From Bacteroidia bacterium (lineage in GTDB: Bacteria; Bacteroidota; Bacteroidia; UKL13-3): a stretch of 64,000 nt of DNA. Shown in pieces: positions 19,620 to 30,674 of the stretch. Where the stretch lies: assembly GCA_025454975.1 (NCBI GenBank), contig JALONK010000012.1, forward strand, positions 21,038 to 85,037. The letters run 5' to 3'. Below the pieces are notes generated by a model. It worked only from the letters and a program-made list of their open reading frames with translations. It ran no database searches and was not told the origin of the DNA. Position numbers and translations under genes: made by a program. How positions within the stretch are numbered: the stretch's first letter is position 1; every line of letters begins with the position of its first letter.

Positions 19620-20945
19620 ATGAAAAAATTATTACTGCTTATAACCATCAGTATTTCACAATTGGTATCGGCTCAAACTTTATATTTCCCACCTACCTTC
19701 GCACAAAACTGGGATACAGTTTCACCAAAAACTTTAGGTTGGTGTGTAGAACGAATAGATTCGTTATACCAATTACTTGAAGACAAAAACACTAAAGGTT
19801 TTATGGTTTTAAAAGATGGTAAAATTGTTTTAGAGAAGTACTTTGGAACTTTTACCAAAGATTCTCAATGGTATTGGGCATCAGCAGGTAAAACCATAAC
19901 GGCTGCATTGATAGGTATTGCGCAACAGAAGGGAATGTTATCAATTAATGATTCCTTCTCGAAGTATCTGGGTAAAGGCTGGAGTGTTTGTCCACCCGAA
20001 AAAGAAGGTAACATCACAATAAAAAATCATTTAACGATGACAACAGGTATTGATTATTTAGTTCCTGATTGGGATTGTACCGAACCTTCTTGTTTAAAAT
20101 ATCGGGCCGATGCAGGAACTCAATGGTTTTACCATAATGCTACTTATTTACTGCTACAAAATATTATTGAATCGGCATCAGGACAAACATTACAGCAATT
20201 TACCACACAGCAATTGGGTTTACAAACCGGCATCACCGGGCTTTGGCTTGATGGTGTTTTTTACTCTCGATTACGGTCAATGGCTCGATTTGGTCTTTTA
20301 ATGTTAAATGAAGGGAATTGGAATGGAACACCAATTTTATCCGATGCAGTTTATTTTAAACAGATGACTACGCCTTCACAACAGTTGAATCAATCGTATG
20401 GTTATTTATGGTGGTTAAACGGACAGCCCAGCTTTAGGTTACCGGGTTCGTTACGGGTATTTAATGGAAGTTATTGTCCCACCGCCCCTAACGATATGAT
20501 AGCCGGATTAGGTAAAAACGATCAGAAAATTTATGTGGTTCCCTCACAAAAATTGGTTGTGGTAAGAATGGGGGATAAGGCAAATACGGATGAGTTGGTA
20601 CCAATTGCCTTCGATTCATTGATATGGAAAGAATTAAGTCGTATCATTTGCAATCCTGCAACGGGATTAAATGATCACACGCTAGGCTCAGCTATTGATG
20701 GACTAACAATTTTTCCAAATCCAAACCAAGGCCGTTTTACCATAAAATTACCAAACAACATGCATCATAAACCAGTTAAATGGTATCTGATAAATAATGT
20801 CGGACAACAGTTAATTGGCTCAACGCATGAAAACAGCAACAGTGAAATTCAAATTGATGGTGGCCATTTGCGCCCTGGCTTATATACCTTATGTGTGCTA
20901 CAAGGAGATAAAAGCTTTTACCAAAAAGTATTGATTAACGAATAA
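19620..20945 (+). CDS. Serine hydrolase (class C beta-lactamase-like) with T9SS C-terminal sorting domain
   Basis: WYWASAGKTITAALIGIA (SxxK); YGYLWWLNG; C-term LTIFPNPNQGRFTIKLPN...LRPGLYTLCVLQGDKSFYQKVLINE. Confidence 0.9.
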   Translation: MKKLLLLITISISQLVSAQTLYFPPTFAQNWDTVSPKTLGWCVERIDSLYQLLEDKNTKGFMVLKDGKIVLEKYFGTFTKDSQWYWASAGKTITAALIGIAQQKGMLSINDSFSKYLGKGWSVCPPEKEGNITIKNHLTMTTGIDYLVPDWDCTEPSCLKYRADAGTQWFYHNATYLLLQNIIESASGQTLQQFTTQQLGLQTGITGLWLDGVFYSRLRSMARFGLLMLNEGNWNGTPILSDAVYFKQMTTPSQQLNQSYGYLWWLNGQPSFRLPGSLRVFNGSYCPTAPNDMIAGLGKNDQKIYVVPSQKLVVVRMGDKANTDELVPIAFDSLIWKELSRIICNPATGLNDHTLGSAIDGLTIFPNPNQGRFTIKLPNNMHHKPVKWYLINNVGQQLIGSTHENSNSEIQIDGGHLRPGLYTLCVLQGDKSFYQKVLINE

Positions 20946-20952
20946 GTTAAAA

Positions 20953-21639
20953 TTATGAACGGGCTATGAGTCGGTAGCCAACTCCGTGCTCGTTTATAAT
21001 TTCAAGCGTTGTATGTGATTTAACTATTTTTCTGATTTTCGATAAATACACATCTAAACATTTCGAAGTATAGGCATCGGTATTTCCCCAAACTTGGATC
21101 ATAATTTCTTTACGAGTAACCAACTGGTTAAATTTATCAATCAATACTTGCAACAATTGAGCTTCTTTCGAACTTAATTTTATTTGGAAATCATCCATTT
21201 CAAGCTTTCTTGATTTATAATCAAAAGAAAAACCATTAGGTAAGTCAGGAATTCCATTATTGGATTGTTTTTGAGATGATCTTCTGATAATGGCCTCAGA
21301 ACGTAAAACCAATTCACGCATTTCAAATGGTTTTTGTATAAAATCATCAGTGCCCGCCTCAAATGCCGTGTACTTTAAACCTTGCTCAACATTAGCAGTA
21401 ATAAATAAAAATGGAAGGTTTCCATCAATAGTTTTAAGATGATTAATTAAGTGTATGCCATTGGTGTCAGGTAATGAATAATCAATTACACATAACATGA
21501 AATAATTAGATTGGAATCCATTAACAGCTTCAATGCCTGATTTGTACCAACTTACCTCATAACCATTTCCTTTAAAAATGGCCTCAATAAGAGACCCAAT
21601 TGACTCATCATCTTCAATTAATAATACATTCTTGGTCAT
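20953..21639 (-). CDS. Response regulator transcription factor, OmpR/PhoB family
   Basis: VLLIEDDESIGSLI...CVIDYSLPDTNGI...QKPFEMRELVLR; C-terminal winged helix LSSKEAQLLQVLI...VYLSKIRKIV. Confidence 0.93.
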   Translation of the reverse strand: MTKNVLLIEDDESIGSLIEAIFKGNGYEVSWYKSGIEAVNGFQSNYFMLCVIDYSLPDTNGIHLINHLKTIDGNLPFLFITANVEQGLKYTAFEAGTDDFIQKPFEMRELVLRSEAIIRRSSQKQSNNGIPDLPNGFSFDYKSRKLEMDDFQIKLSSKEAQLLQVLIDKFNQLVTRKEIMIQVWGNTDAYTSKCLDVYLSKIRKIVKSHTTLEIINEHGVGYRLIARS

Positions 21640-21822
21640 ATTTCGTTTCTTCTCGTGTTCGGCTTTTTTGCAAAGGTAGATTAAACTTTAATTTTGTTGT
21701 TATATTTTGATAAACGGCAAAACATTTAGGTTATTTTTAGTTTTCGCTATAATTTTCAAACCTTCTTCTCATTACTTTGTCTTATAGTTTAGACTTAGTT
21801 TAAATAAACCGAAATTTTACTT

Positions 21823-21830
21823 TACTTTTG
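21823..21830 (+). promoter_or_regulatory. Putative Bacteroidetes -7 element (TACTTTTG, TAnnTTTG) upstream of sufB
   Basis: Exact TAnnTTTG match 7 nt before the ATG; no clear TTTG -33 box seen. Confidence 0.4.
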
Positions 21831-21837
21831 CCCTGAA

Positions 21838-23286
21838 ATGATGAAAGAAGAAACAGATATTATAGATCAGGTTGTAAGCCAAGAATATAAATATGGTTTT
21901 ACCACTGATATTGAAATGGAAACAGCCCCAAAAGGGTTGAATGAAGATATAGTTCGTTTTATCTCTGCCAAAAAAAATGAACCGGAATGGATGCTTGAAT
22001 ATCGCCTCAAAGCATACAAATATTGGTTAACATTAGAGTCGCCAAAATGGCAAAACTTTGATTATCCACCGGTAAATTATCAGGATATCATTTATTACGC
22101 AGCACCTAAAGAAAAAAAGAAACTGAGTAGTTTGGATGAGGTAGACCCTGAATTACTTAAAACGTTTGAAAAATTAGGAATTTCTCTTGATGAGCAAAAG
22201 CGATTAACAGGAGTTGCCGTTGATGCAGTATTTGATTCTGTTTCAATTGCTACTACTTTTAAAGAACAGCTCAAAGAAAAAGGCATTATTTTTTGTGCGA
22301 TGAGCGAAGCCGTACAGGAGCATCCTGAGTTGGTTAAAAAATACTTGGGTTCAGTAGTTCCTCATACTGATAATTATTTTGCAGCTTTAAATGCAGCGGT
22401 ATTTAGCGACGGCTCATTTGTGTATATTCCTAAAGGTGTAAGATGTCCAATGGAACTATCTACCTATTTTAGGATAAATGCAGAAAATACCGGACAATTC
22501 GAAAGAACTTTAATTGTTGCCGACGAGGGTTCTTATGTAAGCTATTTGGAAGGTTGCACTGCACCCATGCGTGATGAAAATCAATTGCACGCAGCAGTGG
22601 TTGAATTAGTAGCATTAGATAGGGCTGAAATAAAATATTCAACCGTTCAAAATTGGTATCCGGGAGATAAAGAAGGTAAGGGTGGTATTTATAATTTTGT
22701 GACTAAACGTGGTATTTGCTTAGGTGATTACTCTAAAATTAGTTGGACACAAGTAGAAACCGGAAGTGCCATTACCTGGAAATATCCAAGTTGTATATTA
22801 AAAGGCGACTATTCGGTAGGTGAGTTTTTTTCGGTTGCCGTTACCAACAACAAACAACAAGCCGATACCGGTACCAAAATGATACATATCGGAAAACACT
22901 CAAAAAGCCGTATCGTATCAAAAGGTATTTCGGCAGGTAAATCTCACAATACTTACCGTGGCTTGGTAAAGGTTAATAAAAAGGCCGACTCGGCACGTAA
23001 TTATACCCAATGCGATAGTATGTTAATTGGCGATAGGTGTGGAGCACATACGTTTCCATATATCGAAATCAATAACAAATCGGCCATGGTTGAACATGAA
23101 GCCAGTACCTCTAAAATTGGTGAAGACCAAATTTTTTATTGTAACCAACGAGGCATTGGTACTGAAGAAGCCATCAGTTTAATAGTAAACGGATTTTGCC
23201 GTGAAGTACTAAACCAACTGCCAATGGAATTTGCTGTAGAAGCTCAAAAACTTCTAGCAGTGAGTCTTGAAGGTAGTGTTGGATAA
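21838..23286 (+). CDS. sufB: Fe-S cluster assembly protein SufB
   Basis: 482 aa; [12 protein letters not shown]...[33 protein letters not shown]...[16 protein letters not shown]...NSYRG-like NTYRGLVKV. Confidence 0.97.
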   Translation: MMKEETDIIDQVVSQEYKYGFTTDIEMETAPKGLNEDIVRFISAKKNEPEWMLEYRLKAYKYWLTLESPKWQNFDYPPVNYQDIIYYAAPKEKKKLSSLDEVDPELLKTFEKLGISLDEQKRLTGVAVDAVFDSVSIATTFKEQLKEKGIIFCAMSEAVQEHPELVKKYLGSVVPHTDNYFAALNAAVFSDGSFVYIPKGVRCPMELSTYFRINAENTGQFERTLIVADEGSYVSYLEGCTAPMRDENQLHAAVVELVALDRAEIKYSTVQNWYPGDKEGKGGIYNFVTKRGICLGDYSKISWTQVETGSAITWKYPSCILKGDYSVGEFFSVAVTNNKQQADTGTKMIHIGKHSKSRIVSKGISAGKSHNTYRGLVKVNKKADSARNYTQCDSMLIGDRCGAHTFPYIEINNKSAMVEHEASTSKIGEDQIFYCNQRGIGTEEAISLIVNGFCREVLNQLPMEFAVEAQKLLAVSLEGSVG

Positions 23287-23360
23287 ATTCTTTTTAAGGT
23301 TTAAAATTAGAATAAAATGTAAACATCAGGGAATCCTGATTGACACTAATAAAAATGAAT

Positions 23361-24122
23361 ATGTTAGAAATTAAAAATCTGAAAGCAGAAATTGAAGGAA
23401 AGAAAATATTAAACGGCATTAACTTGGTGGTTAAACCGGGAGAAGTTCATGCCATAATGGGGCCAAATGGTGCGGGTAAAAGTACCTTGTCAGCAGTGTT
23501 GGCAGGTCGTGATAGTTACGAAATAACAGCAGGTGAAGTTTCTTTTAATGGTAAAGACTTACTAGAAATGGCACCTGAAGATAGGGCTCGTGAAGGTGTA
23601 TTTTTAGCTTTTCAGTATCCTGTTGAAATTCCAGGAGTAAGCACTACCAATTTTCTTAAAACGGCCATCAACGAAAAAAGAAAGTACCAAGGATTAGAAC
23701 CGATGGAAGCTACCGATTTTCTTAAGTTCATGCGTGAAAAAATTGAATTGATGGAAATGGATAAGTCATTAACATCACGTTCACTTAATGAAGGATTTAG
23801 CGGTGGAGAAAAAAAGCGTAATGAAGTGTTTCAAATGGCGATGCTTGAGCCAACTTTAGCTATCATGGACGAAACTGACTCAGGTTTAGATATTGATGCT
23901 TTAAGGTTAGTTTCTCAAGGGGTTAATAAATTGCGTAATGCCGAACGTTCGTTCGTGGTAATTACACACTATCAACGTTTGTTAGATTATATCGTTCCTG
24001 ATTTTGTGCATGTTCTTTACAAAGGCCGCATTGTTAAAAGTGGTGATGCAAGCTTAGCTAAGGAATTAGAAGAAAAAGGCTACGACTGGATTAAGGCTGA
24101 AGTGGAGGCTGCAACTGTTTAA
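23361..24122 (+). CDS. sufC: Fe-S cluster assembly ATPase SufC
   Basis: MLEIKNLKAEIEGKKILNGINL...GPNGAGKSTLSAVLAGRD...FSGGEKKRNEVFQMAMLEPTLAIMDETDSGLDIDALR; ORF track opens at TTG 23340. Confidence 0.97.
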   Translation: MLEIKNLKAEIEGKKILNGINLVVKPGEVHAIMGPNGAGKSTLSAVLAGRDSYEITAGEVSFNGKDLLEMAPEDRAREGVFLAFQYPVEIPGVSTTNFLKTAINEKRKYQGLEPMEATDFLKFMREKIELMEMDKSLTSRSLNEGFSGGEKKRNEVFQMAMLEPTLAIMDETDSGLDIDALRLVSQGVNKLRNAERSFVVITHYQRLLDYIVPDFVHVLYKGRIVKSGDASLAKELEEKGYDWIKAEVEAATV

Positions 24123-24142
24123 ATAGTTGATATTTTAAAAAC

Positions 24143-25435
24143 ATGAGTTTACAGGAAATTATTAAAGATGATTTTATCGCCTATCAACAACAGGCCGACG
24201 GCAATCAATCATTTACAAATATTAGAAAACAGGCATTTCATGAGTTTGAACGATTGGGTTTCCCAACAACCAAACATGAAGAATGGAAATATACCAGTTT
24301 AAAATCAATCATCGAACAACCTTTTCGCAACAGTTGTGAAATAAATGCAGATGCAGTAGCTATGGCTGTTCATTCGCCATTAATGAATATTGATGCGCAC
24401 CATTTGGTATTTGTTAATGGAAGTTTTATAGCCGAGGCTTCATCGCTAAAACCTTTAGCAGCAAACGTTATTGTAAAAAATCTTGCCACAGCCAGAACCG
24501 AACATCCCGAACAATTTGATGCTCATTTTGGCAAATATGCAAAAGTTGAAGGTGCTGCAATGAATGCTTTAAATACGGCATTATTATGCGATGGTGCATT
24601 TATTTATGTACCGGCTAAAACACAAATTGAAAAGCCGGTAATTATCTATCACATAACTGATTCAACTCAATTCCAAACATTATCGCAGCCTCGTAACCTT
24701 ATAGTATTAGAGAAACAGGCATCAGCACAAGTAGTGGAAGTATATTTAAGTTTAGGCGCTAACCCATCATTTACAAATGTTGTTAATGAGGTATATGCCG
24801 ACGAATCTGCTCAACTTGAACATTATAAAATTCAACAACAAGAAAACGATGCGTTTCAAAATAACTTTACGCAGGTTTTTCAAGAAGCAAATACAAACAT
24901 CAACCAAGTTACCCTAACATTAGACGGTAATTGGACACGCAATAACCTTCATTTTTATATGAATGGTGAAAACTGTAATACGCTCTTATATGGTTTGTAC
25001 CTCACCGATGGTCATCAATTTGTAGATAACCATACACGAGTTGACCATGCTATGCCTAATTGTTATAGCGATGAAAAATATAAAGGCATATTAAAAGACA
25101 AATCAACGGCGGTATTTAACGGTAAAATTATGGTGCATTTAGATGCACAAAAAACCAATGCATATCAACGTAACCAAAATATTTTACTAAGCGATGAGGC
25201 TACCATCAATACTAAACCTCAGCTTGAAATTTTTGCTGACGACGTGAAATGTACACATGGCGCTACCATCGGACAATTGGATAAAGAGGCAATGTTTTAT
25301 TTGCAAAGCAGAGGTATTACAGAAGCAAATGCAACAAAAATGCTTTTAAATGCTTTCGCTGATGACATTGCAGAAAGGATTAAAATTCCTGAATTGGTTG
25401 CCATAATGGAAGAAAAAATTGAACAAAAAATCTAA
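24143..25435 (+). CDS. sufD: Fe-S cluster assembly protein SufD
   Basis: HEEWKYTSLKSI...; FVDNHTRVDHAMPNCYSDEKYKGILKDKSTAVFNGKI; CTHGATIGQLDKEAMFYLQSRGI. Confidence 0.96.
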   Translation: MSLQEIIKDDFIAYQQQADGNQSFTNIRKQAFHEFERLGFPTTKHEEWKYTSLKSIIEQPFRNSCEINADAVAMAVHSPLMNIDAHHLVFVNGSFIAEASSLKPLAANVIVKNLATARTEHPEQFDAHFGKYAKVEGAAMNALNTALLCDGAFIYVPAKTQIEKPVIIYHITDSTQFQTLSQPRNLIVLEKQASAQVVEVYLSLGANPSFTNVVNEVYADESAQLEHYKIQQQENDAFQNNFTQVFQEANTNINQVTLTLDGNWTRNNLHFYMNGENCNTLLYGLYLTDGHQFVDNHTRVDHAMPNCYSDEKYKGILKDKSTAVFNGKIMVHLDAQKTNAYQRNQNILLSDEATINTKPQLEIFADDVKCTHGATIGQLDKEAMFYLQSRGITEANATKMLLNAFADDIAERIKIPELVAIMEEKIEQKI

Positions 25436-25586
25436 TGCGTAACTGTAAGTCGCAGGTTGATGTTTGATTTTGTAAGTATTTTAAAACAAGTGATTAACAG
25501 TAAGTACTAATTATCATTTATAACTAAACAGCATATACTTCAAGGAAAAATAATCCATTGTATATGATATTCGGCGGGCTAATTAC

Positions 25587-26798
25587 ATGACATCAGCGTT
25601 ACAATCTATTCGGCAGCAGTTTCCCATACTTCATCAAGAAGTTAACGGCAAACCTCTTATTTATTTTGATAACGCAGCTACAACTCAAAAACCTAAACAG
25701 GTTATAGATGCCTTACAACATTATTATTCGCTGGATAATGCTAATATACACAGGGCGGCACATACTTTAGCTGCTCGGTCAACTCAGTACTTCGAAGAAA
25801 CACGAAAATCAATACAACAATTTATACATGCGAAAGAAGATGCTGAATGTATCTTCACCAAAGGTGTAACCGAAAGCATTAACCTTGTTGCACAAACTTG
25901 GGGTAGAAATAATTTAAAACCGGGTGATGAAGTATTGATTTCAGCTATGGAGCACCACAGTAATATTGTTCCATGGCAAATGATTTGTGCAGCTACAGGA
26001 GCTGCATTAAAAGTAATTCCTATCAATGATGCCGGCGAATTGTTGATGGATGAGTTCGAAAAATTGTTAAACCATAACACTAAAATGGTGGCATGTGTTT
26101 GGGTAAGCAATGCGTTGGGAACGATTAATCCTGTAAAAGAAATTATCCAAAAAGCACATGCTGTGGGTGCTAAAGTTTTATTAGATGGCGCACAAGCTTG
26201 TTCTCATTTGGAAGTAGATGTTCAAGATTTAGATTGCGACTTTTTAACCATCTCTTCTCACAAACTATACGGACCAACAGGGGTTGGTGTACTTTATGGA
26301 AAACGTGAGATTTTAGAAGCCATGCCTCCTTATCAAGGTGGAGGAGAAATGATTGAAGAAGTTACATTTGAAAAAACAACCTATAACCAAATACCATTTA
26401 AATTTGAAGCCGGTACTCCCAATATTGGAGATGTAATTGCCTTTAATGAGGCTATTAAGTTTGTGAATGTTATGGGTAAGGCAAACATGGCTGCACATGA
26501 AGAGCAATTATTAAAACATTTTATTTCAGGCTTAACTGCTATAGATGGTGTTAAATTGGTTGGTACAGCTCAACATAAAATTTCAGTTCAATCATTCGTT
26601 TTACAACAAATTCATCATTTCGATGTGGGAATGTTATTAGATGCTAACGGTATTGCCGTGCGCACCGGGCATCATTGCACCCAACCTTTAATGAAGCGTT
26701 TGGGATTAGATGGAACTGTTCGTGCATCGTTTGCAGTTTATAATACCATTGATGAAATTGATGTGTTATTAGAAGCACTCCAAAAATTAAGCAGATAA
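25587..26798 (+). CDS. sufS: Cysteine desulfurase SufS
   Basis: IYFDNAATTQKPKQVIDAL...SSHKLYGPTGVGVLYGK...AVRTGHHCTQPLMKRLG. Confidence 0.97.
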   Translation: MTSALQSIRQQFPILHQEVNGKPLIYFDNAATTQKPKQVIDALQHYYSLDNANIHRAAHTLAARSTQYFEETRKSIQQFIHAKEDAECIFTKGVTESINLVAQTWGRNNLKPGDEVLISAMEHHSNIVPWQMICAATGAALKVIPINDAGELLMDEFEKLLNHNTKMVACVWVSNALGTINPVKEIIQKAHAVGAKVLLDGAQACSHLEVDVQDLDCDFLTISSHKLYGPTGVGVLYGKREILEAMPPYQGGGEMIEEVTFEKTTYNQIPFKFEAGTPNIGDVIAFNEAIKFVNVMGKANMAAHEEQLLKHFISGLTAIDGVKLVGTAQHKISVQSFVLQQIHHFDVGMLLDANGIAVRTGHHCTQPLMKRLGLDGTVRASFAVYNTIDEIDVLLEALQKLSR

Positions 26799-26888
26799 TG
26801 AAAACGTTAAACACCAAAATAATTGAAATACTTTTGTGTGATTTGTTTGTTATTAATTGCATAAATAAAACAGCTATAACAAATTAAT

Positions 26889-27311
26889 ATGTTAACGCCA
26901 ACCGAAATACAAGAAGAAATTATTGAGAACTTTTCACTGTTTGAAGGTGATATGGAACAAACGCTCATGTATTTAATGGACTTAGGTAAAAAGCTGCCGC
27001 CAATGCAAGAGGCTTTAAAAACGGATGAGTTTTTAGTAAAAGGATGTCAAAGTAAGGTATGGGTATTCCCAACCCTTAAAGAAGGCAGGATACACTTTGA
27101 AGCAGATAGTAATACTGCAATTACCAAAGGTCTATTATGGTTGTTGTATAGCATTTGGAACAATCAAACTCCCGAAACTATACTTCAAACCGAACTTTTT
27201 TTTATTGATAAAATTGGAATGAACCGCATGATTGGAAGTCAACGCAGCAATGGGTTTAATAGCATGATTCAAAAAATGCGATTATTCGCATTAGGATATA
27301 AGAACAATTAA
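26889..27311 (+). CDS. sufE: SufE family sulfur acceptor protein
   Basis: 140 aa; LMDLGKKLPPM...VKGCQSKVWVFP. Confidence 0.94.
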   Translation: MLTPTEIQEEIIENFSLFEGDMEQTLMYLMDLGKKLPPMQEALKTDEFLVKGCQSKVWVFPTLKEGRIHFEADSNTAITKGLLWLLYSIWNNQTPETILQTELFFIDKIGMNRMIGSQRSNGFNSMIQKMRLFALGYKNN

Positions 27312-27326
27312 TAAACAGAGAAATAA

Positions 27327-27677
27327 TTGATGGAGCATTCAGATAATATGACAAATACACCTTTACGTACTTTTGTAGATGTACAAAACGAAGCCATTCA
27401 AGTATTACAAACGGTATATGATCCCGAAATACCGGTTAATATTTATGAATTAGGATTGATTTATGAGGTGAATGTAAATCATGATTTAGCGATTGAGATT
27501 ATAATGTCATTAACTTCACCTTTTTGTCCGGCTGCCCAAAGCATGCCCGAAGAAATAAAACAAAAGTTGGGAAACATTGAAGGGGTGAAGGAAGTAGAGG
27601 TAAAAATTACTTTCGATCCACCATGGACACAGGATTTGATGAGTGAAGCCGCAAAGCTACAATTAGGTTTTATGTAA
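27327..27677 (+). CDS. DUF59 / MIP18 family (SufT/PaaD-like) protein
   Basis: VYDPEIPVNIYELGLIYEVNV...LTSPFCPAAQSMPEEI...ITFDPPWTQDLMSEAAKLQLGFM. Confidence 0.94.
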   Translation: MMEHSDNMTNTPLRTFVDVQNEAIQVLQTVYDPEIPVNIYELGLIYEVNVNHDLAIEIIMSLTSPFCPAAQSMPEEIKQKLGNIEGVKEVEVKITFDPPWTQDLMSEAAKLQLGFM

Positions 27678-27682
27678 TAAAC

Positions 27683-27715
27683 GAGCCACGTGAATCAAAA
27701 AGCGTGGCTCTTTTG
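27683..27715 (+). terminator. Intrinsic terminator of the suf operon
   Basis: Perfect 8-bp stem GAGCCACG/CGTGGCTC (27683-27690/27703-27710), 12-nt loop, followed by TTTTG TTT; right after DUF59 stop. Confidence 0.8.
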
Positions 27716-27786
27716 TTTATAACAATAACTTATGGAGTGGTCTTTACGTTTGGTTAACATCCTAATAATCTTATATTCGAATACCG

Positions 27787-30369
27787 ATGAAAAAAATAAA
27801 CTTACTTGTGTTAGCACTTTGTGCAGTATTTACGCTTAGTGCTCAACAATCCTTAAATTTGGTTAAGCAAAAGCTAATGGCTTCCGGGTTTTCTGAACAG
27901 GATGTTAAGGATGTACTCATTACCAATGAGTATACTGATAAACACAATGGGGTAACCCATGTGTATTTCAAACAAGTTGTAAATGGTATTGAAGTTGAGA
28001 ATGCTGTTGGAGCCATTCATTATAAAGGTGAAGTTACATTTGGTTTTAACCAACAATTTGTTCATCAAGCAACAACAAAAATAAATACCAATCAGGCATC
28101 AATTACCCCATCTGTAAATATCACTACAGTAGCGAGTCATTTGCAGTTAAAGGCTCCTTCAAGTTTAAATAAAACCGCGTTGGTATTAGTTAATGGCAAA
28201 TGCGAATTAACTGACTTAAGTGTTTCCCCTGCACCAATTAAAGTTAAACTTTGTTATCGTGCCATGCCTGAAGGTACACTGTTATTGGTATACGAAACCG
28301 GATGGTATGATCAAGCTTCTGGAGAATGGTGGATGGTTTACACTGATGCCTTAACCGGAGCTATTGTAGATAAACACAGCCTAACAATTAAATGCAACCT
28401 TTCGCACCAACATGGATTTTCAGAAAGTCCGGTGCAAGTGCATTACCCAACTATTAAAAATAATATTGAAGGCTATATAGTTGCCAAAAAAGCTTCGAAT
28501 AAAGCTACATACAGGGCTTATCCTTTAGGGGTTGAAAGTCCGGCCCACGGCGAACGTGTATTATTAACCGAACCTGCTGATAGCCTCGCTTCACCTTATG
28601 GTTGGCATGATATTGATGGAATAGAAGGTGCAGATGAAACCATCACTTACGGAAACAATGTTTTGGCTAGTGAAGACAGGATGAGCTTAAATACACCGGG
28701 CTATAGTCCCGACGGTGGCGACTCGTTGGTGTTTGACTATCCTTATGATACTTTACAAACGCCAAGTTATAATTTAAATGCTGCCATCACTAATTTATTC
28801 GTATGGAATAATTATTTGCACGATGTAACTTATCATTATGGATTTGATGAAAACTCGGGCAATTTCCAACTTAATAACTATAGTAGAGGTGGAGAAGAAA
28901 ATGATTTTGTATATGCAGAAGCGCAGGATGGCAGTGGTACCAATAATGCAAATTTTGCGACACCGGTTGATGGTTTAAACCCACGTATGCAAATGTATTT
29001 ATGGAACAGGTCGGGTATTTCATTATCTAATCTGATGTTTATAAATACAACAAATTCTAGAGACTCTTTCAGTTATTTTATTTCTTCTTTTGGTCCCCGT
29101 ACTTTTTCATTAACCAATATACCAATGGTATTAGTTGCTGATTCGGCAGGAGGCAATACAACTTTGGCATGTAACCCGGTGAAAAATGCAGCAGGTAAAA
29201 TTTTAGTTATTGACAGAGGTACTTGTGGATTTACCCAAAAAGTTAGAAATGCACAAGAAGCAGGAGCTGTAATGGCTATTGTAATTAACAATGTGAACAC
29301 TACTGCCTTTGCAATGACAGGCTCGGCATCAGATATTGTTATCCCATCAGTGATGATTTCGTTGAGTGCAGGAACCATACTTAAACAACGTTTAGCCGCA
29401 GGTGAAGTATTTATGAGTATTGATGCAGGGGCTGAACCCGCAGGAGCCATGGATAGTGATTTTGATAATGGTGTAATTGCTCATGAGTATGGACATGGCA
29501 TATCTAACCGACTAACCGGTGGGCCTGATAACGCAAATTGTTTACGTCAAACCCAACAAGAACAAGCAGGAGAGGGCTGGAGTGATTTTTTCGCATTGGT
29601 GCTTACCCAACGTGCCTCTCATAATGCTGAAACAGGAAGAGGTATAGCCACTTGGTTAATTCAACAACCGAATGAAGGACTTGGGATTAGAAATTTTCGT
29701 TATAGCCGCAGTTTAACTGTTAATCCTACAACTTATGAATCAATAAAAACATTAAGTGTACCGCATGGCGTAGGTTCGGTATGGTGTGCCATGCTTTATG
29801 ATTTGTATTGGAATTTCATTGATAAGTATGGTTACGATCCTAATTTATATACCGGCAAAGGCGGAAACAACAGGGCAATACAATTGGTAATGGATGGTAT
29901 GAAACTACAACCTTGCAGCCCGGGATTTGTTGATGCAAGAGATGCCATTTTATTAGCAAATAAAATAAATAATAATGGCGAAGATACCATGCTTATTTGG
30001 TCAACTTTTGCCCGACGAGGATTAGGGTTTTCAGCTAAACAAGGTTCAACTTCATCGCGTTCGGATGGTACTCAAGCTTTTGATTTACCGGTAAGTACAT
30101 CAACCTCGGTTACTAAAATTAACCAAAGCAGTGGAATGGCTTTTTGGCCTAATCCATCAACCGGAAATATTGAGCTGTTATTACCTGAAGCATCAACACA
30201 AATGAATATAAGCATTTATGATTTGTCGGGGCGAATCGTGTTTGAAACTGTAAAATCCGGACAAACTACTGTTTCTTTAGACTTAAGTGGATTAGCTAAT
30301 GGCTTGTATCAAATTCGTTTAGTATCAGGTGATAAAACCTTTACCGATAAATTAATTATTGCCCATTAG
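27787..30369 (+). CDS. M36 family (fungalysin-like) metallopeptidase with PA domain and T9SS sorting domain
   Basis: Signal peptide, DNGVIAHEYGHGISNRLTGG (HExxH), PA insert 'VIDRGTCGFTQKVRNAQEAGAVMAIVINN', C-term FWPNPSTGNIELLLPE...LIIAH. Confidence 0.93.
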   Translation: MKKINLLVLALCAVFTLSAQQSLNLVKQKLMASGFSEQDVKDVLITNEYTDKHNGVTHVYFKQVVNGIEVENAVGAIHYKGEVTFGFNQQFVHQATTKINTNQASITPSVNITTVASHLQLKAPSSLNKTALVLVNGKCELTDLSVSPAPIKVKLCYRAMPEGTLLLVYETGWYDQASGEWWMVYTDALTGAIVDKHSLTIKCNLSHQHGFSESPVQVHYPTIKNNIEGYIVAKKASNKATYRAYPLGVESPAHGERVLLTEPADSLASPYGWHDIDGIEGADETITYGNNVLASEDRMSLNTPGYSPDGGDSLVFDYPYDTLQTPSYNLNAAITNLFVWNNYLHDVTYHYGFDENSGNFQLNNYSRGGEENDFVYAEAQDGSGTNNANFATPVDGLNPRMQMYLWNRSGISLSNLMFINTTNSRDSFSYFISSFGPRTFSLTNIPMVLVADSAGGNTTLACNPVKNAAGKILVIDRGTCGFTQKVRNAQEAGAVMAIVINNVNTTAFAMTGSASDIVIPSVMISLSAGTILKQRLAAGEVFMSIDAGAEPAGAMDSDFDNGVIAHEYGHGISNRLTGGPDNANCLRQTQQEQAGEGWSDFFALVLTQRASHNAETGRGIATWLIQQPNEGLGIRNFRYSRSLTVNPTTYESIKTLSVPHGVGSVWCAMLYDLYWNFIDKYGYDPNLYTGKGGNNRAIQLVMDGMKLQPCSPGFVDARDAILLANKINNNGEDTMLIWSTFARRGLGFSAKQGSTSSRSDGTQAFDLPVSTSTSVTKINQSSGMAFWPNPSTGNIELLLPEASTQMNISIYDLSGRIVFETVKSGQTTVSLDLSGLANGLYQIRLVSGDKTFTDKLIIAH

Positions 30370-30674
30370 TAAACATCAATCAACACTTTAAAAGATTGTT
30401 AGGTGTTAGGTAGAGGTGCTTGCAGATACATAAATTGCTTAATATAAAAGAGCTTGTGTTTTTATAGGTGGTTCTTTCAAGTTTTCCTCATAGTGTTCCA
30501 TATAAAAGTTGATAAAATATAGAAATAATTAAGTCTACATATTAATTCTGGTATTAAACGTTGAAGTTATTGAAGTAAGGGAAAAAAAATCTGATATTTT
30601 AGAACTTGAAAAAATATAGTTGATTATTTAACAACTCAATGAGTTGACCAAGGAAGAATTATAACTTATGAAAA

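Noticed and set aside
23325-23340. ATCAGG-GAAT-CCTGAT hairpin upstream of sufC
   Set aside because: Only a 6-bp stem with no U-tract; insufficient to call a terminator or attenuator inside the operon.
29073-29450. 125-aa antisense ORF inside the M36 peptidase gene
   Set aside because: Antisense shadow ORF over a well-supported coding region (also true of 25784..26110, 31755..32372, 37694..37981 and similar).
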